This document shows positions 1 through 6,345 of a stretch of DNA of 9,983 nt, piece after piece. The DNA lies in NCBI GenBank assembly GCA_023150215.1, contig JAKLLJ010000092.1, positions 1 through 9,983 of the forward strand, read 5' to 3'. Origin of the DNA: Thauera sp. Lineage in GTDB: Bacteria; Pseudomonadota; Gammaproteobacteria; Burkholderiales; Rhodocyclaceae. The translations under genes and the position numbers were made by a program. How positions within the stretch are numbered: position 1 is the stretch's first letter; every line of letters begins with the position of its first letter. The notes under the pieces are model-generated. The model was not told the origin of the DNA and did no database searches. It saw nothing but the letters and a program-made list of their open reading frames with translations.

Positions 1-285
1 CCCTGGCGCCCGATTTGGGGTGTTATCCAGGCAAGGCTCCAAGTCAATGAAAGTAAAAGGAAAATTTTTCGCGCAATGTTAAGGCATTGTGACGAAAAGC
101 CTTGCGGGGCGCCGCTTTGAGGGCGATTCACCCAGCTTTCCCACAAACTTATCCACAGCTTTTGTGGACAAGCCGAAAGGGGCATTTTTGCCCAGTGACT
201 TGCCCGCCGTTTCCTCCATCCGGTCTCATCAACAGCGCCTAAGGCACTGACTCAAAAGCGGTTCCACCGAGCTCTCCGCCACCCC
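1..285. other. Intergenic region upstream of priA with AT-rich stretch and DnaA boxes
   Basis: I see no convincing gene in these bases. Positions about 40-98 are clearly richer in A and T than the rest of the window, with runs such as AAAATTTTT at 61-69. This stretch is bracketed by an 8-base inverted repeat, GCAAGGCT at 31-38 and AGCCTTGC at 98-105. A partial DnaA box (TTATCCAGG, 23-31, 7 of 9) lies on its left and a DnaA-box group (137-171) on its right. The arrangement could be the control region of priA, the end of an upstream gene's transcript, or an origin-like element. No clear Shine-Dalgarno sequence precedes the priA ATG. Confidence 0.5.
149..171. promoter_or_regulatory. Converging pair of DnaA boxes upstream of priA
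   Basis: TTATCCACA at 149-157 is a perfect match to the DnaA box consensus TTATNCACA. Five bases later, TGTGGACAA at 163-171 is the complement of TTGTCCACA, a one-mismatch box on the other strand. A weaker box, TTTCCCACA (7 of 9), lies at 137-145. DnaA binds such 9-mers at oriC and at regulated promoters. The pair is about 115 bases before the priA start, so it could regulate priA or belong to an origin-like region. The match is seen directly; the function is inferred. Confidence 0.6.
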
Positions 286-2466
286 ATGGCCATTGTCCGC
301 GTCGCCCTTCCCGTGCCGCTTCCGCAAGTGTTTGATTACACGGCCGTCGATGCGGGCGCTGACGATGTCGGACGGTGCGTGAAGGTGCCGTTCGGGCGCG
401 GTGAACGCACCGGATTGATCATCGCGCTCGGTGACGAGGCGGAGGTCGAGCAGGCGCGGCTCAAGGCAGTGCACCACATCCAGCGCGGTGTGCCGCCGCT
501 GCCGGCGGACTGGCTGGAACTGGTCGCTTTCGTTGCGCGCTATTACCACGCACCGCTGGGCGAGGTCGTGGCGCTCGCGTTGCCGCCGGGCCTGCGTCGC
601 GCCGACGGCGTCAGCGACGCCGATGAGGATCCATTGCTCGACATCGCCCCCGCGGGGCGGGAAGCGCTGGCAGCGGCAAGGCGCGCCAGCAAGGGACTTG
701 CCCTGCTGCATACCCTGGCGGCCGATGTTGGTCCGTGGCGGCGCAGCGTGGTGCGCGCCATGGAGGGGGGCGAGGTGGTCGGCGCTGCGCTGCGGCGCGG
801 CTGGCTGGCGGTGGTCGGCGGCGAGCAGGCGGCCGGACCGTCCGCGACCGGCGCGCTCCCCGAGCTCACTGCCGAGCAAGCCCTTGCGGTCGATGCGATC
901 CTCGCCGGCGGCCCCGGGTTTCGCCCGTGGCTGCTGCACGGCGTCACCGGCAGCGGCAAAACCGAGGTCTATCTGCGCCTGGCTGCGCAGACGCTGGCAC
1001 AGGGGCGCCAGGTGCTGATGCTGGTGCCGGAGATCGCGCTTACGCCGCAGCTCGAGCAGCGTGTGGCGCAACGCTTCGCGGCGGCGAACGTGGTCAGCCT
1101 CCATTCCGCGCTCGCCGACGGCGCGCGCTCGCGCGGCTTCGTGCAGGCCCTCACCGGGCGCGCCGACATCGTGCTCGGCACTCGGCTGGCGGTGTTCGCG
1201 CCCTTGCCGCGGCTTGGCCTGATCCTGGTCGACGAGGAGCATGACGCCTCCTACAAGCAGCAGGAGGGGGTGCGCTACTCGGCGCGCGATATCGCAGTGT
1301 GGCGCGCGCGCCAGCGCGACGTGCCGGTGGTGCTTGGCTCGGCCACGCCCTCGCTGGAGACCTGGTATCACGCGAGGAGCGAACGCTACGCGCTGCAGAC
1401 GCTCAATCAGCGCGCTGTGGCAGCCACGCTGCCGGCGGTGCGTTGCATCGATACCCGCCGCATGAAGCTGGACGAAGGTCTCAGCCCGAACCTGCAGGCC
1501 GCGATCGCGCAGCGCCTGGCGCGCGGCGAGCAGAGCCTGGTATTTCTCAATCGCCGCGGCTACGCGCCGGTGCTGTCGTGTCCGTCCTGCGGCTGGGTCA
1601 GCCGCTGCCCGCACTGCACCGCCAACCTCGTGGTGCATCTCGCCGATCGCCGCCTGCGCTGCCATCACTGCGGCTGCGACGGTCCGCTTCCGCATGCCTG
1701 CCCGAGTTGCGGCAACCAGGACATCCAGCCCTTCGGGCGCGGCACCCAGCGCGTCGAGGCGCGCGTGGTCGAGCTGTTCCCGCAGGCGCGCGTGCTGCGT
1801 GTCGACCGCGATGCGGCGCGCACCCGTGCGCAGTGGGAGAAGCTGCTCGACACCATCGCCGCCGGCGAGGCCGACATCCTGGTTGGCACGCAGATGATGG
1901 CCAAGGGTCATGATTTCCCCCGGTTGACGCTGGTCGGGGTGATCGGCGCAGATTCCTCGCTGCACGCAGCGGACTTTCGCGCCCCCGAGCGCCTGTTCCA
2001 GCAGCTGATGCAGGTCGGCGGCCGCGCCGGGCGGGGGGCGCTGCCTGGCGAGGTGCTGATCCAGACCGAGTACCCGATGCATCCGCTCTACCTGCAGCTG
2101 GGCAAGCACGACTTCGACGCCTTTGCCCGCATGGCGCTGCAGGAGCGCCGCGCGGCCGGCTTTCCGCCCTTCACCCACCAGGCCATGCTGCGCGCCGATG
2201 CGCCCGCGCTCGAGGATGCGGTGGAATTCCTGCGCCACGCCCGCCGCCTGGCCGAGGAACGTGCGCCCGAGGGACTGCGCATCTACGATCCGGTGCCGAT
2301 GCGCATGACCCGGCTCGCCCGCCGCGAGCGCGCCCAGCTCCTCCTCGAGGCCGACCACCGTGGCCTGCTACAGGCCTTCCTCGGCGACTGGTCCGCGCTG
2401 CTGTACCGCCAGCGCACCGCACGCGAGTTGCGCTGGCAGCTCGATGTGGATCCCCTGGAGGTGTGA
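286..2466 (+). CDS. priA: Primosomal protein N' (replication restart helicase PriA)
   Basis: PriA is a superfamily 2 DNA helicase that recognises stalled or collapsed forks and reloads the replicative helicase DnaB. The protein is 726 residues, the usual length for the family (about 730). The N-terminal DNA-binding domain begins with the typical VALPVPLPQVFDY (residues 6-18). Helicase motifs follow: Walker A GVTGSGKTE (219-227), Walker B DEEH (316-319), GSATP (351-355) and the motif VI region QVGGRAGR (576-583). Eight cysteines form the two zinc sites expected between the helicase lobes: C432, C435, C441, C444, C459, C462, C472 and C475. The ATG at 286 is chosen because the N-terminus aligns with known PriA proteins, although no good ribosome binding site is visible. 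It converges with mak across REP repeats. A long open frame on the opposite strand is a high-GC shadow. Confidence 0.97.
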   Translation: MAIVRVALPVPLPQVFDYTAVDAGADDVGRCVKVPFGRGERTGLIIALGDEAEVEQARLKAVHHIQRGVPPLPADWLELVAFVARYYHAPLGEVVALALPPGLRRADGVSDADEDPLLDIAPAGREALAAARRASKGLALLHTLAADVGPWRRSVVRAMEGGEVVGAALRRGWLAVVGGEQAAGPSATGALPELTAEQALAVDAILAGGPGFRPWLLHGVTGSGKTEVYLRLAAQTLAQGRQVLMLVPEIALTPQLEQRVAQRFAAANVVSLHSALADGARSRGFVQALTGRADIVLGTRLAVFAPLPRLGLILVDEEHDASYKQQEGVRYSARDIAVWRARQRDVPVVLGSATPSLETWYHARSERYALQTLNQRAVAATLPAVRCIDTRRMKLDEGLSPNLQAAIAQRLARGEQSLVFLNRRGYAPVLSCPSCGWVSRCPHCTANLVVHLADRRLRCHHCGCDGPLPHACPSCGNQDIQPFGRGTQRVEARVVELFPQARVLRVDRDAARTRAQWEKLLDTIAAGEADILVGTQMMAKGHDFPRLTLVGVIGADSSLHAADFRAPERLFQQLMQVGGRAGRGALPGEVLIQTEYPMHPLYLQLGKHDFDAFARMALQERRAAGFPPFTHQAMLRADAPALEDAVEFLRHARRLAEERAPEGLRIYDPVPMRMTRLARRERAQLLLEADHRGLLQAFLGDWSALLYRQRTARELRWQLDVDPLEV

Positions 2467-2517
2467 GGCCAGCGCACATGGCTTCGGAGGGCCGTGAGGC
2501 TTCATGCGAGCGCCGCA

Positions 2518-2590
2518 TTCGCGCCTGCCGGCGCTCCTAAGGGAAACCGCCGCGTTGGCGCAGGGATGTAGGAGCGGCGGCAGCCGCGAA
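2518..2590. repeat. BIME-like inverted REP pair, unit 1
   Basis: Two 22-base REP elements face each other: one on the minus strand at 2518-2539 and one on the plus strand at 2569-2590. Read in its own orientation, each starts TAGGAGCG and ends CGCGAA. Each contains a 5-bp hairpin with a 4-base GGCA loop. The plus-strand element has stem GCGGC/GCCGC (2574-2578 with 2583-2587). The minus-strand element has stem GCGCC/GGCGC, so the changed bases keep the pairing. The plus-strand element is preceded by G, giving the GTAG start typical of REPs mobilised by RAYT transposases. It lies between the converging ends of priA and mak, a common REP location, and may act as a transcript end or stabiliser. 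Confidence 0.8.
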
Positions 2591-2636
2591 CAGGGCGTGC
2601 CGGTGATCGGCGTGCGCTGGGAGCTTGACTGCCGCA

Positions 2637-2706
2637 TTCGCGCCTGCCGGCGCTCCTACAGAAAACCGCCGCGTGTGTGGAGACATGGAGCGGCGGAAGC
2701 CGCGAA
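2637..2706. repeat. BIME-like inverted REP pair, unit 2
   Basis: This is a second copy of the preceding unit, 119 bases downstream. The stretch 2631-2658 is identical to 2512-2539 (28 bases), and the similarity continues to 2674 with three mismatches. The minus-strand REP is at 2637-2658. The plus-strand REP is at about 2686-2706 and is slightly degraded: one base of TAGGAG is missing, leaving TGGAG. Its hairpin is intact, GCGGC/GCCGC with a GGAA loop. The linker between the two REPs is diverged. No RAYT transposase is encoded in the window, so any mobilising enzyme would have to act in trans. Confidence 0.78.
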
Positions 2707-2749
2707 CAATGGCGGTGCCGGCGCGCTCCATCGGCCCCGGGTGCCCGTT

Positions 2750-3655
2750 TCACTCTGCCGGCCACAGCCAGGCCGCCCCGCGCACGCCCGACGCGTCGCC
2801 GTGCTGGGCGGGCAGCAGGCGCGTGCAGACGCTGTCGGAGAACACCTGTGCGCGCCACCGCTGCGGCACGTTGTCGTACAGCTGTGCGATCTGCGACAGG
2901 CCGCCGCCAAGCACGATCACGTCAGGGTCGAGCAGGTTGATCACCCCCGCGAGCGCTCGCGCGAGGCGGAGCTCGAAGCGCGCGAGCGTGGCCGCGCAGG
3001 CGGTGTCGCCGGCTGCTGCGCGGGCGGCGATGAGCGCGGCGTCCACCGTTTCCCCCGCATGGAGACGGTGGTCGGCCGTCATGCCGGGGCCGGAGAGATA
3101 GGTTTCGATGCAGCCGCAACGCCCGCAATAGCAGGAGGGAAGCGGCAGGTCGTCGGCCGTCGGCAGGGGCAGCGCGTTGTGACCCCATTCGCCGGCCACC
3201 GCGTTGGCGCCGGTGAGCAGCCTGCCGTCGATGACGATCCCGCCGCCCACCCCGGTGCCGAGGATCGCCGCGAATACGGTCCGTGCCCCGGCTCCAGCAC
3301 CATCGCTGGCTTCGGAGATCGCGAGGCAGTTGGCGTCGTTGGCGAGGCGGAGCGGACGCCCGAGCAGGGCTTCGAGGTCGTGCTGCAGCGGCTGGCCGTT
3401 GAGGCAGGTGGAGTTGGCATTGCGGATGAGGCCGTCGCGCGGCGAAGGCGAGCCGGGTATGCCAATCCCGACGCTGGCGGCGCTGCCGATCGCCACTTCG
3501 GCCTCCTGCACCAGGGCGACGATGGCCTGCAGCGTGGCGCGGTAGTCGCCTTGTGGTGTCGCGACGCGTCGACGCCAGCGCACGCGGCCGCCGTGATCGA
3601 GCACGGCGAGCTCGATCTTGGTGCCGCCGAGGTCGATGCCGATGCGCTCGGCCAC
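2750..3655 (-). CDS. mak: ROK-family fructokinase (Mak-like)
   Basis: Predicted cytoplasmic sugar kinase that phosphorylates fructose, possibly also mannose, with ATP. The 301-residue protein is the normal length for a single-domain ROK kinase. Visible features are the ATP-binding phosphate loop DLGGTK (8-13), the catalytic aspartate D107 in LANDANCLA, EWGHN (156-160) and the ROK zinc motif CYCGRCGCIE (175-184) with probable ligands H159, C175, C177 and C182. NANSTCLNGQP (79-89) and the C-terminal GVRGAAWLWP closely match E. coli Mak as I recall it, which favours fructokinase over glucokinase or NagK. The start is GTG at 3655, with AGGA five bases upstream on the minus strand, followed by the expected ERIGIDLGGTK. 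It lies 16 bases downstream of can in the same direction, so the two are probably cotranscribed. Family is certain; substrate is inferred. Confidence 0.9.
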   Translation of the reverse strand: MAERIGIDLGGTKIELAVLDHGGRVRWRRRVATPQGDYRATLQAIVALVQEAEVAIGSAASVGIGIPGSPSPRDGLIRNANSTCLNGQPLQHDLEALLGRPLRLANDANCLAISEASDGAGAGARTVFAAILGTGVGGGIVIDGRLLTGANAVAGEWGHNALPLPTADDLPLPSCYCGRCGCIETYLSGPGMTADHRLHAGETVDAALIAARAAAGDTACAATLARFELRLARALAGVINLLDPDVIVLGGGLSQIAQLYDNVPQRWRAQVFSDSVCTRLLPAQHGDASGVRGAAWLWPAE

Positions 3656-3671
3656 GTTTGTCCTGCGGTCC

Positions 3672-4322
3672 TCAGCTGGCGCGCTCGGCAGCGTCGCGAT
3701 AGCGCTCCACCGCTTCCTCGCGGTTGCCTGCGCTGACGCCGAGGTCGCGCACCAGACCGTCCTGCAGGCTGTAGCACCAGCCGTGCACGGTCACACTCTG
3801 GCCGCGCTGCCAAGCTTCGCGCAGCACCGAGGTCTGGCACACGTTGACCACCTGGTGCATGGCGTTGAGCTCGCACAGGCGGTCGGCACGTGCAACCGGA
3901 CTGTCGATGCGCTCGAGGTGGTCGAGATGGCGGTCGCGGACGTCCTGGATGTGACGCAGCCAGTTGTCGGTGAGCCCGGTCTTGTTGTCGTTCATCGCCG
4001 CCTTGACCCCGCCGCAGCCGTAGTGGCCGACGACCAGGATGTGCTTCACGCGCAGGATCTCGACCGCGTAATGGATGACCGATAGTGCGTTGAGGTCGGT
4101 ATGGACCACCACGTTGGCGATGTTGCGATGGACGAAGACCTCGCCCGGCGCCAGGCCGACGACCTGGTTGGCAGGCACCCGGCTGTCCGAGCAGCCGATC
4201 CACAGGTATTCGGGGGACTGCTGGTTGACCAGGCGGGTGAAGAACTCGGGGTCCTCGGCGTGCATGCGCTCGGACCAGTTCTTGTTGTTGGAAAAAAGAT
4301 GTTCGATGGCTTGGCTGGGCAT
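3672..4322 (-). CDS. can: Beta-class carbonic anhydrase
   Basis: Interconverts CO2 and bicarbonate in the cytoplasm, supplying bicarbonate to carboxylases when CO2 is low. The 216-residue protein closely resembles E. coli Can. Zinc ligands are C44, D46, H100 and C103, in CSDSR and GHYGCGG, with the D46/R48 catalytic pair present. W41, R66 and Y184 match the residues that form the non-catalytic bicarbonate site of type II beta enzymes (W39, R64 and Y181 in the Haemophilus/E. coli numbering), so allosteric bicarbonate control is likely. The ATG at 4322 is chosen because MPSQAIEHLFSNNKNWS aligns with the family N-terminus. An in-frame ATG at 4415 would add 31 residues that do not resemble the family. 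It is the first gene of a probable can-mak unit, divergent from the TerB/DUF697 gene. Confidence 0.95.
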   Translation of the reverse strand: MPSQAIEHLFSNNKNWSERMHAEDPEFFTRLVNQQSPEYLWIGCSDSRVPANQVVGLAPGEVFVHRNIANVVVHTDLNALSVIHYAVEILRVKHILVVGHYGCGGVKAAMNDNKTGLTDNWLRHIQDVRDRHLDHLERIDSPVARADRLCELNAMHQVVNVCQTSVLREAWQRGQSVTVHGWCYSLQDGLVRDLGVSAGNREEAVERYRDAAERAS

Positions 4323-4356
4323 TTTCTCGTGCAGGTGTCGAGTGCGGTAATGCCCG

Positions 4357-4385
4357 ATTATGGCGGTACGACCCGTCCTCGGCCA
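4357..4385 (-). promoter_or_regulatory. Possible promoter of can-mak
   Basis: On the minus strand, CATAAT (4357-4362) matches five of six bases of the sigma-70 -10 element. With a 17-base spacer the -35 position (4380-4385) reads TGGCCG, only three of six. Transcription would start about 25-30 bases before the can ATG. The -10 is reasonable and the -35 is weak, so this is a candidate only. Confidence 0.3.
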
Positions 4386-4411
4386 GTGATCGGACGCAAT
4401 CGCACGAACGG

Positions 4412-4432
4412 CCATCGATGATGTCTCGATGG
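4412..4432. promoter_or_regulatory. Inverted repeat in the can / TerB-DUF697 divergent region
   Basis: Perfect 7-base arms, CCATCGA (4412-4418) and TCGATGG (4426-4432), are separated by 7 bases. It sits between two divergent genes, upstream of both start codons, where a dimeric regulator could bind. No regulator is known to me for this sequence, and arms this short can occur by chance. Confidence 0.25.
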
Positions 4433-4552
4433 AGCAGCGCGGGTGTGCTGATGGTGGAGTCCCGCGTCGGCGGAATCGTGACAGGATGTCAGCCGCACTT
4501 GAAGCCGCGGTGCGCAGCCCAAGCTGCCATTCTTTACCTGAGGAGTGCGTTC

Positions 4553-5527
4553 ATGACCCCCGAGCAAACCCGATCCCTCATCGCCATCTGCCTGCTGGCG
4601 GCGTTCGCCGACGGCAACCAGGGCGCCGCTGAACGCGAGCATGTGCGCAAGGTGGCCGAATCGCTCGGCCGCGAGGCGAAGGTGGATTTCATCGGCCTCT
4701 ACCAGGACGTGCTGCTTGGCCGGCTCGGGCTGGAAGCCGCAGCTGTCGAGCTCGGCGAGGCGAACCTGCGCCAGCTTGCCTTCGAGCTCGCAGTCGGTGT
4801 GTGCGAGGCCGACGGCGCACTCGATGAGCGCGAAAGGGGGTTCCTTGCGCGCCTCGCCGAGGTCCTCGGCCTGGCGCGCCCTGCCGCCGACGCTTTCGTG
4901 CGCGACGCTGAAGCGGTCAGCGCCGCGCCGCCCGCGGGCTCGCTCGCCGGGCTGCCCGGCTTCGACACCCCCGCGCCCGCTGCCGTGACAAACGCCGCCG
5001 CTGGTGCCCCGGCTGCCGGGGAACTCGACCGCAGCATCCTCAACGCCGCGATCCTCAATGGCGCGCTGGAACTGCTGCCGCAGTCGATGGCCTCGATGGC
5101 GATCATTCCGCTGCAGCTGCGGCTGGTGTATCGGATCGGCAAGGCGCATGGCTACGAACTCGACAGCGGTCACATCAAGGACTTCCTCGCCGCGGCGGGC
5201 GTGGGCATGACCGGACAGTACGTCGAGCAGTTCGGGCGCCGCCTGATCGGCGGCCTGCTCGGCAAAGTGCTCGGCGGCGCGGGGCGCGCGGTCGGCAGCC
5301 AGGCGACGGGCTCGGCCTTCTCCTTCGCCACGACCTGGGCGATCGGCAAGGTTGCGGTGCAGTACTACGCCGGCGGGCGCACGCTCGATACGGCGGCGCT
5401 CAAGCAAAGCTTCTCCGGACTGTTCGAGCAAGCCAAGGACCTTCAGGCGCGCTATGCACCGGAGATCGCGCAGCGCGCGCGCACGCTGGACCTCAAGCGC
5501 CTGACTGACGAACTTCGCGGCGCCTGA
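4553..5527 (+). CDS. TerB-like / DUF697 domain protein of unknown function
   Basis: The 324-residue protein has two parts joined by an Ala/Pro-rich linker (about 122-156). The N-terminal part (about 1-115) resembles the TerB/TerB-like helical fold, with two acidic repeats, FADGNQGAAEREH (18-30) and CEADGALDERERGFLARL (84-101), of the kind proposed to bind metal in TerB. The C-terminal part (about 160-280) resembles DUF697: hydrophobic helices near 177-195, the stretch VYRIGKAHGYEL (192-203), a Gly-rich segment 233-249 and FATTWAIGKVAVQYY (258-272). DUF697 is often found fused to or beside GTPases and tends to be membrane-associated; there is no GTPase here. The ATG at 4553 has GAGGAG (4540-4545) seven bases upstream and is far better than the in-frame upstream ATG at 4418. 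Domain calls are by eye. A role in metal or envelope stress is possible but not shown. Confidence 0.85.
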   Translation: MTPEQTRSLIAICLLAAFADGNQGAAEREHVRKVAESLGREAKVDFIGLYQDVLLGRLGLEAAAVELGEANLRQLAFELAVGVCEADGALDERERGFLARLAEVLGLARPAADAFVRDAEAVSAAPPAGSLAGLPGFDTPAPAAVTNAAAGAPAAGELDRSILNAAILNGALELLPQSMASMAIIPLQLRLVYRIGKAHGYELDSGHIKDFLAAAGVGMTGQYVEQFGRRLIGGLLGKVLGGAGRAVGSQATGSAFSFATTWAIGKVAVQYYAGGRTLDTAALKQSFSGLFEQAKDLQARYAPEIAQRARTLDLKRLTDELRGA

Positions 5528-5538
5528 GCGCGAGCGGC

Positions 5539-5570
5539 GGCGTGGCAGGCCGAGTGCCGCCTGTCACGCC
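5539..5570 (+). terminator. Hairpin after the TerB/DUF697 gene, probable transcript end
   Basis: GGCGTGGCAGGC (5539-5550) pairs with GCCTGTCACGCC (5559-5570): a 12-bp GC-rich stem with one G-U pair and an 8-base loop. It begins 11 bases after the stop codon. No T-run follows, so it may be a weak terminator or a 3' stabilising structure rather than a classical intrinsic terminator. Confidence 0.5.
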
Positions 5571-5574
5571 CGCG

Positions 5575-5607
5575 TGCACGATGACCCGGATGCGGAGCGA
5601 TCGTGCA
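5575..5607. other. 8-base inverted repeat of unknown role
   Basis: TGCACGAT (5575-5582) and ATCGTGCA (5600-5607) are exact reverse complements separated by 17 bases. It lies between the preceding hairpin and the parS-like site. It could be a protein binding site or a weak second hairpin. Confidence 0.3.
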
Positions 5608-5636
5608 TGGCGGTGGGGCCTCCCGGGTTGCGCAGA

Positions 5637-5652
5637 CGTTTCACGTGGAACC
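5637..5652. other. parS-like ParB binding site
   Basis: The 16-mer CGTTTCACGTGGAACC matches the bacterial chromosomal parS consensus TGTTNCACGTGNAACA at every position of the 14-base core GTTNCACGTGNAAC. It differs only in the two outermost bases. The core is a near-perfect palindrome centred on CACGTG. ParB/Spo0J nucleates on such sites to organise and segregate the origin region, and parS sites cluster near oriC. It lies in non-coding DNA, where functional sites are often found. No parA or parB gene is in the window. Confidence 0.75.
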
Positions 5653-5683
5653 AGAGGGCCTAGCCGTCTGCGCCCGAAGTCGC

Positions 5684-5724
5684 TTGTATTCCGGTTATAA
5701 AAGTGAGTAAATGATTACTCACTT
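5684..5724 (+). promoter_or_regulatory. Promoter region with TetR-type operator of the exporter operon
   Basis: A perfect palindrome spans 5701-5724: arms AAGTGAGTAA (5701-5710) and TTACTCACTT (5715-5724) around a 4-base spacer ATGA. It ends 18 bases before the TetR start codon. Size and symmetry fit a TetR-family dimer operator. An AT-rich TTATAAA (5695-5701) directly before it and a TTGTAT at 5684-5689 could be promoter elements, but the spacing between them is too short for one promoter. Either a TATAAA -10 or a -10 within the palindrome would put the operator over the start of transcription, implying repression. The palindrome is certain; the bound protein is inferred to be the adjacent TetR. 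Confidence 0.8.
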
Positions 5725-5742
5725 GAATTGGGGCGCAGCGCC

Positions 5743-6345
5743 ATGGGTGCGAGACACCTTCCAGCAGACGAAAGGCGATCGGTCACGGTCGAGACCGTGA
5801 TCGCGCTCGCCGGCGAGCAGAACCCGAGCGAGATCACCACCGCCGCCATCGCCGCGCGCATGAAGCTCACCCAGGGCGCGCTGTTCCGCCACTTTCCGAG
5901 CAAGGATGCGCTGTGGACCGCGGTCATGGAGTGGGTGGCCGAACGCCTGATGGCACGCATCGAGCGTGCGGTGGCGGACGCGCCCGCGCCGCTGGACGCC
6001 TTGCGCGCGATGTTCCTCGCCCATGTGGATTTCGTCCTCGAGCACCCCGGCGTGCCGCGCATGATGTTCGGCGAGTTGCAGCGCGCCGAGGCAAGCGCGC
6101 CCAAGCGCATGGCGCAGACCCTGATCCGCCGCTACGGCGAGCGCGTGCATGCCCTGCTTGTAGCCGGCCAGGCGGCGGGCGCGGTCGCCGCCGACATCGA
6201 CCTCGACGCGGCGACGACGCTGTTCATCGGCACCATTCAGGGCCTGGTGATGCAGTCGCTGCTCGCAGGTGAACCCGAGCGCATCAGCCGTGAGGCGCCG
6301 GCCGTGCTCGCGCTCTACCTGCGCAGCGTCCGGAGTCACCCATGA
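5743..6345 (+). CDS. TetR-family transcriptional regulator of the exporter operon
   Basis: The 200-residue protein has the usual TetR length. The N-terminal helix-turn-helix spans about 31-57, with ITTAAIAARM, then LTQGALFRHFPSKDALW (42-58), which is the family hallmark recognition helix and YxHFxxK-like stretch. The rest is an all-helical ligand-binding and dimerisation region without recognisable specificity. The ATG at 5743 is preferred: an in-frame TTG at 5728 would add only five residues, and GGGG at 5730-5733 could serve as a ribosome binding site. The gene starts 18 bases after a perfect 24-base palindrome and its stop overlaps the next start by 4 bases (ATGA). This suggests it represses its own operon until an exporter substrate binds. 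The inducer cannot be read from sequence. Confidence 0.92.
   Translation: MGARHLPADERRSVTVETVIALAGEQNPSEITTAAIAARMKLTQGALFRHFPSKDALWTAVMEWVAERLMARIERAVADAPAPLDALRAMFLAHVDFVLEHPGVPRMMFGELQRAEASAPKRMAQTLIRRYGERVHALLVAGQAAGAVAADIDLDAATTLFIGTIQGLVMQSLLAGEPERISREAPAVLALYLRSVRSHP

Noticed and set aside
229..2358. 709-residue open frame on the minus strand opposite priA
   Set aside because: It is rich in Arg, Ala, His and Gln with no recognisable domain and lies wholly opposite a well-identified priA. Long antisense frames are expected in DNA of this GC content.
2504..3736. 410-residue plus-strand open frame across the REP repeats and mak
   Set aside because: It runs through the REP elements and antisense to a clear ROK kinase, and its composition is not protein-like.
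3886..3895. Second CACGTG palindrome within can
   Set aside because: The flanking bases do not match the parS arms, so it is only a chance hexamer in coding sequence.
5728..5742. TTG start adding five residues to the TetR protein
   Set aside because: The ATG at 5743 is more usual, and the added residues are not part of a recognisable TetR N-terminus.
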